From contig MLAK01000655.1 of NCBI GenBank assembly GCA_001839685.1, forward strand, positions 50,631 through 82,294: DNA of 31,664 nt. The letters are read 5' to 3'. The stretch comes from Tritrichomonas foetus. Its lineage: Eukaryota; Parabasalia; Tritrichomonadida; Tritrichomonadidae. Below, one piece after another: positions 1 to 9,800 of this stretch. The notes below the pieces were generated by a model that made no database searches, was not told the origin of the DNA, and was given only the letters and a program-made list of their open reading frames with translations. Position 1 is the stretch's first letter, and every line of letters begins with the position of its first letter. The translations under genes were made by a program, and so were the position numbers.

Positions 1-466
1 CAACACAGAGAGCAATCACGTCTTACAAGAGAAGAAGAATTAGAAAAGCTTCGTCAAGAAAAGGAAGCTAGAGCAGCAGAGCATATGGAAGAAATGCGCG
101 CAAGTGACGAGAAGCTTGCTGAAGAGCGCAAGCGCCGTGAAGAGGAAATGGAGCGCATCCGTAAAGAAGCCGAGGAACTCGCCCAAATACAGAAGGAAAT
201 TAATGAACTTAACTTTCGTCCAAAGAACAAATGATTTAATAAAACGTTATATTTTTTCATATTTGATGAACTTTCAATTTTTTCCTTTCTTTCTCAAAAA
301 TCTTCATTTCTCATTTTAAAATATAGTGGAACTTGCAAGTGCTAGACTTAATCCGAGAACTGTTGCTTACAAAATGCCGAGGAAAGAAAGAGCAACAGAA
401 GAAGTAAATCCCTGGCAATTAAACAATGAAGAAATAGATTATTCAAAAAAGAGACGGCGAAAATAA
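1..466 (+). CDS. 3' end of a coiled-coil protein gene, probably with one intron
   Basis: The window opens inside a reading frame that runs from 1 to a TGA at 232-234. It encodes a highly charged Glu/Lys/Arg helix (for example EEEMERIRKEAEEL) typical of coiled coils. A second coding-like stretch, 326-466, follows in another frame and encodes a basic-ended segment (SARLNPRTVAYKMPRKE ... KKRRRK) with a TAA at 464-466. A GT at 218-219 and an AG at 325-326 would join the two in phase, with a CTG leucine codon at the junction, and would remove 109 nt. The 5' site would be GTCCAA and no ACTAACACACAG is present, so this is not a textbook trichomonad intron. The alternatives are a true end at 234 followed by an unrelated fragment, or a decayed gene. 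I do not recognise the protein. The lysine/arginine-rich end would suit nuclear targeting, but that is speculation. Confidence 0.6.
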
Positions 467-549
467 TTAATGTAAAATCTGTCGTTGAAGAGAAAAACAA
501 ACTTCCTTTTTAATTTTGGTTAATCCATCTCAACCACAAATGGCAATGA

Positions 550-714
550 ATGAAAGAGAACCATTTAAGTGAACTGCTCCAATTCGAGGAGGAATTCGAG
601 AACATATGGTATGATAGTGCTGATGCGAACGAGAAAGAATACAGTCCCACTTTTGTAAAACAAAAGCTTATTTATAGTTTTGTTGTTAAATATGTATATT
701 CCATTCATTTTTGA
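550..714 (+). CDS. possible small protein, 54 aa
   Basis: An ATG at 550 opens 54 codons up to a TGA at 712-714. The first part reads like real protein (SELLQFEEEFENIWYDSADA) with acidic and aromatic residues. The end (LIYSFVVKYVYSIHF) is hydrophobic and may just be AT-rich read-through. No family is recognised. A second ATG at 540 in another frame gives ten codons before a stop, so a broken or frameshifted older gene is also possible. The piece lies between the end of the coiled-coil gene and the convergent RBBP5 gene; I see nothing else in 715-937. Confidence 0.3.
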   Translation: MKENHLSELLQFEEEFENIWYDSADANEKEYSPTFVKQKLIYSFVVKYVYSIHF

Positions 715-937
715 TATTTTATTTAATGACTAAGATACGATCTTTTTCATGACAAAGAATATTTAAAGAAATTATTCTATTGACACCAAATAAAAATAAA
801 TTGAAGAAAACCTTATGTTGATGATGAAAAACATATAGTTATGATTAAATCATGATAGTTATGAAATAGGAAATATTTATTAAAATAAAACATGAATATA
901 AGTATATTTTCTATTGATAGATTCATTAATTCATTCA

Positions 938-2188
938 TTATTCATCCTCAACAGGCTTTGTAAGTTGATGATCAAAAGGAAGGAAGAAAATTTGATCAGG
1001 ATAATTTTCATCATCTGGAAAAATGTTCAAAAATCTTTCTTTCTCACGACTCATTAATTGGAGAGGTGGATATTTCGACACAGGTTTGTTGTTTTCGTAA
1101 TCAGACACGTCAAATTCAGTTTCTTTCTCTTCAACTTCTTGATTCACTTTCATTAAGTCTTTTTCAGGACAAGTATTATAAATCGGTACCAAATTTTGAT
1201 ACGCCCATGAAAAAATCTCGTGTCGATACCTCAACAAAATGATTGGACGAGTTGGATGCGGCTCAATACCTTGAATCACTTCTTTCAAACCACGATTTTG
1301 ATAGACACGACTAAATGGATTAACACTGTATACTGTAAATGCATTATATAAACTTTTTGCTAGATAAAAAACATACTGATTATCACGAGAGAAGACTGTA
1401 TGACTATATTTTGTCTTACTGACTTCATCTGTGCATTTTCCAACTAAGATATTTGCCTCGACAGATGTGAGACGGCCATTGCCATTTGAATCAATGACAG
1501 AAATGAATTTTCCATCACTTGATAAATCAATATACGTAATTTCTCCAAGTTTATCACGACTCATAGATAGAATGTTAAATTCTGTGATTAATGAGCAATC
1601 TTCATTTTCCTTATTATATCGGTATAAAGAAACACTCTTATTAATGGATCCAATAAATTCATATGGATTTACCCCCCAAATAACATTCGAGAAATTTCCT
1701 GGAATTTCAAATATTAAATCCAACTTTGGATTGAAATGATACAATTTATTGTTTTCAAGTAAGATAAGCATTTCATCCTGGTCAAATTTACTATATAAAA
1801 CTTTGAGAATTTTCCTTTTGAAATCTCTTGAATAATCAACTTTTCCGGTTACGACATTATGAATTTGTAATTGTCCGCTTTTATCAGCACTCACCAAGTG
1901 ACGTGTGTCCCTTGAAAATGAAAGCGACAAAACTTCACAATTGTGTTCATTCAAATCAATTTTATTTTTAAATGTTATCGCGTCACAAATGTATAGTTTT
2001 CCTGTTATGAATCCAACAGCTAAAATATATCCGTGATGACTGAGCGACATTGCCGAAAGTTTTTTATCTTCAATGCATGGTTCAAAACTAAATTCGAGTG
2101 AAGAATTTGGCGTGTTAAATTGATTGGTCCAGAGTTGGTCTGACGGAATATATGGGAAATAAAACCTGTTTGACGAATCAGGCTCCAT
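938..2188 (-). CDS. RBBP5/Swd1-like WD40 subunit of a Set1/MLL (COMPASS) H3K4 methyltransferase complex
   Basis: This 416-residue protein (first ATG at 2188; an upstream TTG was ignored) has an N-terminal WD40 propeller of about 330 residues. The early blades (GYILAVGFITGKLYICD, then RHLVSADKSGQLQIHN) follow the Swd1/RBBP5 pattern. The last blade contains IEPHPTRPII, the HPxRPII signature of the family. After it come EVEEKETEFDVSDYE (about 351-365), which matches the activation and ASH2L-binding segment of RBBP5, and a late IFFLPFD. In known complexes RBBP5 with ASH2L activates the SET domain that methylates histone H3 lysine 4, so a nuclear chromatin role is likely. The protein is shorter than human RBBP5 mainly at the C-terminal tail. 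Divergence is high but the linker motif makes the call firm. It is divergently paired with the gene at 2542 across a dyad element. Confidence 0.85.
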   Translation of the reverse strand: MEPDSSNRFYFPYIPSDQLWTNQFNTPNSSLEFSFEPCIEDKKLSAMSLSHHGYILAVGFITGKLYICDAITFKNKIDLNEHNCEVLSLSFSRDTRHLVSADKSGQLQIHNVVTGKVDYSRDFKRKILKVLYSKFDQDEMLILLENNKLYHFNPKLDLIFEIPGNFSNVIWGVNPYEFIGSINKSVSLYRYNKENEDCSLITEFNILSMSRDKLGEITYIDLSSDGKFISVIDSNGNGRLTSVEANILVGKCTDEVSKTKYSHTVFSRDNQYVFYLAKSLYNAFTVYSVNPFSRVYQNRGLKEVIQGIEPHPTRPIILLRYRHEIFSWAYQNLVPIYNTCPEKDLMKVNQEVEEKETEFDVSDYENNKPVSKYPPLQLMSREKERFLNIFPDDENYPDQIFFLPFDHQLTKPVEDE

Positions 2189-2263
2189 TTTGGCCAATTT
2201 TTTTTTTCACCTTAAAATCATCAATTATTAAACGGCCACATACGCATATAACTTTTTCCGTCC

Positions 2264-2300
2264 TTATATGGTCTTTTTCTTTTAATCACAGACCATATAA
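2264..2300. promoter_or_regulatory. inverted-repeat element in a divergent promoter
   Basis: Perfect 11-bp arms TTATATGGTCT (2264-2274) and AGACCATATAA (2290-2300) are separated by 15 bp and followed by ACACAGAAAAATC. The left arm with two preceding bases forms CCTTATATGG, which fits the CC(A/T)6GG CArG consensus. The site lies 76 bp from the RBBP5 start codon and about 240 bp from the start at 2542. A near copy occurs at 12373-12414 and a weaker one at 22598-22616, each between divergent genes. The remainder of 2189-2541 shows only AT-rich sequence, with a TCATA initiator-like string about 20 bp before the 2542 ATG. Confidence 0.5.
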
Positions 2301-2541
2301 ACACAGAAAAATCATTTTACTAAGAAAAAGTTTAATCAGTGCATTCATGAATATGTAAGGTCAAATGAAAAGTAAAATTAACGAATAGTGTTCATGGAGA
2401 AACTGGCCGCACTTTTCAATATATAACCGAATAAATACGGAAAAAGTTATCTTTTGAAAATGCGATGAAATGATACGTTTAATAATCTATTCTATACGTT
2501 TAAAAACCCAAAAAAAGAAAAATTCATAATTCGAAATCAAA

Positions 2542-3162
2542 ATGAGCGATTCATTTGTTCTTGAGTTTATCATCGATTCTATCAAATGCAAAAACTTAAA
2601 TGCAATGAACTCCCCTCTTCATATCACCTTCCCCAAAGTTCCGCCAATAATTCTTGAACCCAAAAACGTTACATTAACAAAAATTTCTTATCAAAAAGGA
2701 AAAAGATTGATTTTCAAACACGATAACCTGCTTGATCTCAATGCGCAGTTTCTGTTACGTTCAGGCCATGGAAATTTGGCTGTTCGTGGAAAATGCACGA
2801 TCGACTTTTTCGAGGTTTGTCAGCATGTTGGAGAAAACGCGCCAGTCTACCAGGTTGACATTGCAATGAACCGACCAGATGGCTCGCGTCTTGGGGTGAT
2901 GTCGTTTTCATTCCAAATTTTTCCTTATCAAGAATACGTTTTTTCAGTCGATAATCAAAAAGCAATTATTAAAGAACAGCAAAATAAAGCAAACAAGAAA
3001 ATCATCAGACCGATTAAATCAGCCCGAAGCCAAAGAAGATCATCGGATTGCGGAAGTGCTGGAGCCAACAAGAGGGTTACAAAAAGTAGTGCTCAAGCGC
3101 CGAAAAACGAAGGACCAGTTCGGAAAAATCCAAGGCGATACAATACCAATAATAACATGTAA
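2542..3162 (+). CDS. unknown protein with possible C2-like beta domain and basic tail, 206 aa
   Basis: I do not recognise the family. Residues 1 to about 140 look like a beta-rich globular domain: alternating hydrophobic strands (SFVLEFIIDSIKC, LHITFPKVPPIIL, KGKRLIFKHD, RGKCTIDFFEVCQ, GVMSFSFQIFPY) in an order that could be a C2-like sandwich, as in several ciliary or centrosomal proteins. That is only a guess from pattern. From about 145 the chain becomes very basic and low in complexity (KQQNKANKKIIRPIKSARSQRR, ending NPRRYNTNNNM), which suits binding to nucleic acid, tubulin or membranes. The ATG lies after an AAATCAAA context. The gene is divergent from RBBP5 and convergent with the giant coiled-coil gene. 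Confidence 0.7.
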   Translation: MSDSFVLEFIIDSIKCKNLNAMNSPLHITFPKVPPIILEPKNVTLTKISYQKGKRLIFKHDNLLDLNAQFLLRSGHGNLAVRGKCTIDFFEVCQHVGENAPVYQVDIAMNRPDGSRLGVMSFSFQIFPYQEYVFSVDNQKAIIKEQQNKANKKIIRPIKSARSQRRSSDCGSAGANKRVTKSSAQAPKNEGPVRKNPRRYNTNNNM

Positions 3163-3266
3163 GCTTTTCTCGGCTTGGCTTGTCGCCAAATCTATAGAGT
3201 TTTGTTTTCTAAATGTTCTTTGAGTGTATTTTTTATCATTTTCTTTGACCTATTCTTTTTATGAGA

Positions 3267-3475
3267 ATGAATGATTGAATCAATTATATGAATGATTGAA
3301 TCAATTATATGAATGATTGAATCAATTATATGAATGATTAAATCAATTATATGAATGATTGAATCATTTAAATGAATGACTGCATCATTTAAATGAATGA
3401 CTGCATCAATTAAATGAGTGACTGAATCATTAAATGAATGATTTCATCAATCAAATGAAAGATTGCATCAATTTA
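3267..3475. repeat. 21-bp minisatellite, about 10 units
   Basis: Units of ATGAATGATTGAATCAATTAT repeat head to tail from 3267. The first three are identical; later ones drift (ACTGCATCATTTAA, TTTCATCAATCAA) and one is 20 bp. Every unit carries TGAATGATTGAATCAAT-type partial dyads (TGATT / AATCA). It lies between the 3' ends of two convergent genes. The rest of the gap (3163-3266 and 3476-3897) is AT-rich and I see no gene in it. Confidence 0.9.
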
Positions 3476-3897
3476 AGAAAGAAATAGGAATTTCATGATT
3501 TTACAATAAAAGATATGTATCATGTCTATGATCATTTACTATTGGATTGATGAAATGCTTTTAATGTAGATTGGATTTATTCTGAGATGTTTTTTCGCGG
3601 CTTTGATGTCGTATGGTATTTTTTGAATATGAATCAAAATTTTTCCAGTTCAAAAATAGAAAATAATCATGAATAAAAAAAGAAAAATATTGGTTTTCTA
3701 ATTTATATCAATATATGGTTGTTTCAACAAAAGTTTAACAATTCATTAGAAAATCTCAAAAATTGTTTAAAGCATCATTCCTCGTGGGAGTTCTTAACAA
3801 TTGATTGATTCAATTTTCAGAAATGATAATAGAAATGATGAAAGGTTTTTTAAACATATTTTATTATAAACAATGTTGTTATTATATATCCAATATC

Positions 3898-6800
3898 TTA
3901 CTTGGGAGTTAAATCAATTGTCCTTACCTCTTTTCTCGATTTTCTGTCACTTTCCATGATAATATCCAGCTTCTTTTTATTTTCAATTGATTGCTCTATG
4001 AATTGCTTATTAGATGCATTTTGTGTGATACGCATGACAGCATTATGTTGTGAAGAAATAAGTTGAGCCATTTGCTCAATATGTGCCTCTCTTTCTTGGA
4101 ATATGCTTTTAATCTTCAAAACAAGCATCCTCAATTGCTCAAGTTGTGTTGAAAGTCTTGCACTTGGATTGATTTTTGGTAGCTGTGTATTACCAGAAGT
4201 TGAAAATGAAGCCAATTCTTGATGCATCATATTTAATAATTGAATTTGTTGTGGTTGTAATAATGCAGCTTCATCAGCATTCGGTGAAAAGCTACATACA
4301 ATAGAAGAAGTTTTCCGGAGCATTACTTTTTTCAGTGTTATTTGAACAGGTTGATATGAAAATACTTTGAATACAGATGAGAGTTTAGCATTTAAATCTT
4401 TCAGGAAACCTTTAATATCATCAATTGATTCTGCATTAACTGAATAATATGAATAAAGCGATTTGATGGATGATGAAATTGATGAAAGTTTATCAGATTC
4501 TTTCTCAAGCTTGGTAAGATCATTTAATTTCTTCTTATTTTCAAACTCTAAATTAGATATAGCTTTTTTGGCTTGGGATAATTGTTCCCGAAGAGAATCA
4601 ATTTCCTTTTGAGAACGTTGGAGTGCTTTGGTTTGTCCACCAAAGTTCTGAAGTGCATCATCATGCTCAGAATTGAGATGATTTATTTTCATGTTTAATT
4701 CCCTTACTTTTTGCTGTTCAAGCTGAATGTTGGTTTTAAGTTCTTCATTCTGGCTTTTTTGCTGATTTAATGACTTTTTAATGATTTCATTTTGCTTTTC
4801 ACTGTTTTCTAGTAGAGCATTAAGTGAATTACATTTTTTTTCAAGTACCTGAATTGCTTGATTTAATGAATTACCATCTTTTGAAGATTTAAGTAGTCTT
4901 TGTTGGAGTTCTGTGAATTGTTCTTTATTCTCAGAAAGATTTCTTAGAGCTGTCGATAATTTAGATTCGGTTTCAGTTAATCTGCCTTCTTGTTCTGAAG
5001 ATCTCTGTTTCATATCAGAAATTATATGCGTGGCATCTTCAAGTTTGATTTTGGTATCTGATAAATCTTGTAAAGCAGAATTTAATTTCTGTTTAGTATT
5101 TTCGAATTGTTGCTTGGTTTCTAACAGTTCTTGCTGTGAATCTTCATATTTTATATTTATTTCTTTAAGTTGTTGCCTTGTTTCAGTTAAAATTAGATTT
5201 ATATCATCACGGCGCTTTTTCAGTTCGACTACTTGATCATTAACATGAAGCATTCGTTGTTTCATGTCGGCAAGCTCTTGGTTCATATTAATTTGCTTAT
5301 TTTGAGTTTCACGATGTTGTGATTGTGAGTGATTCAAACTTCTAATTGATTCATCCAATTCTTTTCTCGTATCATTAAGTTTGGCTTGCGTATCTTCCAG
5401 TTTGTTCTTAGTATCAGTAACTTCTTGTTTGGAGATATTAAGTGAGAAACTTACATTATTAAGCTGTTGTTTGGTTTCACTAAGTTCATTTTGTGTCTTT
5501 GAAATTAAATTATCTAATTCTTTAATTTTTTGATTTTGTTGAGCCTCTTTCTTCTTTAGAGAATCAATAGCATCTTGAAGTTGAGTTGAAGATGAATTTG
5601 ATGCTTTAAGTTTTGCTGCTAGTGATGAATTATCATTGTGTAATTGTGAATTTTCTGATTCAAGTTTTGATACTTTAGAATTTAGGGATCGATTTTGTTG
5701 TCTTAAGGATTCAATATCAGATTCATAACCAAGAATTTGTGATGCTTTAGCAGAATCCTTATTTTTGATTTGGTTGTTTTCATTCAACAATTTGGAAAGC
5801 TGTTGAGAATAATTTGTTTCATTTGATGCTAATTTATTATTTAATGAAGATATTGTATCTTTTGACTCATCAAGTAGTTTTGCAAGCGAGTCGATTTGTT
5901 TTGATAAATTATCATTTTCATATTTAATATTAGAGTAATCAATTCTCATTTTAGATAATTGTGATTGCAACTCCGATTCATTTGATCTTGTCGCATCAAG
6001 ATCATCTTGTAAATTTTTATTTTTATTTGATAAGGATTCATTATTTAATTTATATTCTTCCAAATCATTCATATTGGAAGCTAAATTAGATTCAAGAATC
6101 GATATTTTATTTTCATAATCATCAATTAATGATTTTTGATCATTTAAGGTGACTTTCGCTTGCTTTAGCTGTCCATTTTGTATTTCCAATTGTTTATTAA
6201 TTTTCACATATTCTAATTCCAAAATATCTTTCTGCTGCTTGATTGTCTGATATTCAGTTAAAGGAATGGTTGTTTCATGTAAGCTTGTTATAACATTTTG
6301 GGCTTCATCAAGAGATTCTTTTAATTCATCACGCTCAGTTTGTAATTGCTCATTTGTTGTCAATTGCTTATTTGAGGTAGTTTGCAAAGTATTAATTTGT
6401 GCCTTTAGTTCATCATTTTCAATCGACAAATCAGTGATTTTTGATTTCATCTGACCTTTTTCGTTATTAAGTGAAGAAACTTGAGCATTAGAATTTTCGA
6501 GTTCTTTTTGTATTTGTTTTACAAGGACATCTAGCTTTTTCTTTTCGAGTGTGGTTTGCTCTAATTCATTTTCTATTTTATTTATATCAGCTTTCATTTG
6601 AGTATTTTCTTTTTGGATTTTTCTTCTCTCATTTTCAAGTGCTTCCCTATCACTTTTTTCTTGTGAAAGCTCATTGAAAAGTTTCTTATTTTGCAATTTC
6701 ATTTTCTCGACATCTGCTTTCAATAACAATTCACTATTAGAAAAATCACTGGTAGTCTTTTGAAGCTTAGATATAATATTATTCATTCTTTCATTATCTT

Positions 6801-9800
6801 CTTGCAATGAATCATTTTTAGAATTTGCATCAAAGAGCTTCCTTTGAATATCTTTAATTTCATTGGACTGTTGTTCAAGTGAAAGTTTCAGAGATTTATT
6901 TTCTTCAACAATATCATTTTTAATTTTATTCAGAGAACTAACAGCTTCATTGAGTGAGGAATTTTTCGTTTCTAACTCAGAAATGTTCATTTTTTGTCTT
7001 TTAGTTTCATTGTCGAGTAAACTATTTTGATCTAGTAATTGTAAGCTTTGTTGTTCATTATTAGATAATTTTTGCCTTAACTCATTTTCTGATGCCTGTG
7101 AATTTGACAAATCATTCTTTAATTGATTATTTTCATTTGTTAAAATTACAACTTTTGCTTTGAGAGTAGAAATATCGGACTCCAACGAGTGAATTTTTTC
7201 TTTAAATGATGTAATATCTTGTGTTTGACGAGATATTGTATTCTCATTCTGGTCAAGTTTAAATTTCTGCTCTTCAATCACATTGCTCATTTCTTCATTT
7301 ACTTTGTCGACTTTATTTTTGATATTTTTTAGATTTTCGAATTCTAATAAAGATACAGTAGTATCTTGAAGCTGTTTCATTTTTCTCTCAGTTTCTTTGA
7401 TATAATTTTTCAGTTTGTCATTCTCAATTTGTAATTCTGTTTTAGATGATAAAATTTTCTCAGAATTTTCTTTAATTGATTGAATTTGCTCAGTTAATCT
7501 TTCATTTTCATTTTCAGCCATCAAAGATTTAGAAGTAGCTTGTGTCAATAAATCTTTGAGCCGCTTATTTTCGTCCTGGAAATTATCCAAATCTGATTGC
7601 ATTAATTTGCCTACTGAAATTTTCGCTGTTAGCTCATTTTGAAGAGAATTATTGTGATTTGTCAAATTATCTTTATCGTTCAAAAGTTCATTAATTCTTT
7701 GCTTATATTCCAATTCTTTATTTGTCATATTTTCATGAATATTGTTGATTTGTTTCGATAATTTTTCTTTGGTAGACCTTAATTGTTCAACTTCATTTTG
7801 GACTTTATTATTATCATCGTTTAATATTCTATTTTGTGCGTTGGCTTGAGTTAATGATTGTTTGAGTTTTTCGACTTCATTCGTTAAATTGTTGATATTA
7901 TTAGAACTATCTTGCAACTTTTGATTCATTGATTCAATTGAAGAAATAGCATCTTGATGATTTTCATTCAATTTTTCAAATTTGAATTTTTGCTCCTCAT
8001 TATTTTTGATTAATTCATCTATATTTTGTTTTGCAATATGAAGTTGTTCATTAAGATTTTTGTTTTCAACAGTTAATGTTGTATTAGTTTCCTCTTTTGA
8101 TTGTAAATCAAGGCTAAGTTGCTGATTATTAGTTGCTGCAGATGCTATGTCTGCTTTTTGAGACAATATTTTGGCATTTAGTGAAGCAATCGTTTGCTCA
8201 TTTGCAGAATTTTGTCTTTGTAAATCAGTAACTTCTTTCTTTAGGCTCAATATACTTTTTTGTAATGTGTCTTTTTCATTTTGTGTATAATCAATTGATT
8301 TAATATAGTCATCAATATTTTTCTGAAGTTCTTCTATATGAGAGTTTAATATTGATATTTCATTTTTCAACGTTGATTTCTTTTGCTTGTATTTATTATC
8401 TAATTCTGTTTTTGAAAGATTACTCTTTTCAATAGCCCTTTCTAGTTGTGCTATTTGGAGAGAGAGAACTGATTTTTCAGACTTTACTTCATTTAATGCA
8501 TTAGTCTTTTGTTGAAGTTGTTCTTTGATTGTATTACTAAACATCTTTTCTTCATCATAGTCCGATTGAAGTAATTGCTTTTCATGATTTAATTGTTCAT
8601 TAGCATTTTGCAACTCAGCAATTTTAGCTTGCTGTTGATCTACTTTACCTTTCGTGGATTTTAGTTCACTATTAACATTTTCGAGTTGAGACGCTAGTCT
8701 TTGGGAAGTAGTTGATAAATCAAGTTTATCTTTTGTGAGTTGATTTTTAATATTTTTTTCAATATCAAGTTTTTCAACAAAATCATTAATTTTATTATTG
8801 GCATCATCATAATCTTGATTCAAAGTTAATAATTTTTGGTTACTTTCTTGAAGATCCATTTCTAATTTTGATATATGCTGCTTTAATTTGCTGATATCTA
8901 AATCACGATTTTGCAAATCTCCATTTTGTTTATTCAGTCTTTGCTTTAAATTATCTGCTTCATTTTCAAAAGAACGCAACTTTAATTTTATTTCATCATT
9001 TATTGTTTTATATTGTGAATTTTCATCTTCTAATGAACTAATTCGTAATTCTGCAGTCTGAGTTTGACTTTGATTTTCTCTAGTAATTTCATCAATTTTT
9101 TTCATAAGTAAATCAATTTTAGCAGTAGCTTGTTTCAGATCGTTTTGCAATTTAGGAACTAATTCTTCAAATTTCTTTAGATATTCAATTTGCTTTTTAT
9201 CATCTATTAATTGGTCTTTTGCTTTTTTCAATTTATCTTCTAGCAAATCAAGTTTTGATTGTTTCGTTTTAATGACTGATTTCAAGCTTTCAGTAGAAGT
9301 CTGTTGATCATCTTTTTGAATAATCATTTGTTGCTTTGCTTCATCTAACTGTTGTCGAAGTAACTTAACATCATTGGCTATACTTTCTGCATGTATTGAA
9401 GATTCTTTTAAATTATCAATTTCTTGTTTCATTGTTGAAATTGTTAGTGTTTTGTCATTTACTTCATTCTGCAATTGCATTAATTGTGATTCCAAATTAA
9501 GCTTTTCTTGTGTTAATCGCCTTTTATCATCCTCTAATTGGTCATTTTGTTGAATTATCACAGGTTGATCTTTCATATTTGCTAAAGCTAAAGCTAATTT
9601 CTTCTTTAATCGATTAACTGTACTTTTTAGTTCAGCTTCTCTTTTGTCAGAATCACTAACACTTTGATTTAAATCATCTATTGTATTTTGAAGTTGTGAA
9701 TTTCGAGCTTGAAGATTTTGAATTCTGTCATCAGCTAATAATGAAGCAGAAGAATTCAAGTTACGAGGACTACGAGGAGATCTAACTTGTTTACTGGCAT

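Noticed and set aside
3267..3475. CRISPR-like array
   Set aside because: The units are contiguous without unique spacers, and the context is eukaryotic; it is a minisatellite.
4913..5236. Plus-strand frames opposite the giant coiled-coil gene and similar frames opposite other genes
   Set aside because: Ser/Cys/Phe-rich antisense shadows of Lys/Glu-rich coiled-coil codons; they show no independent coding signal.
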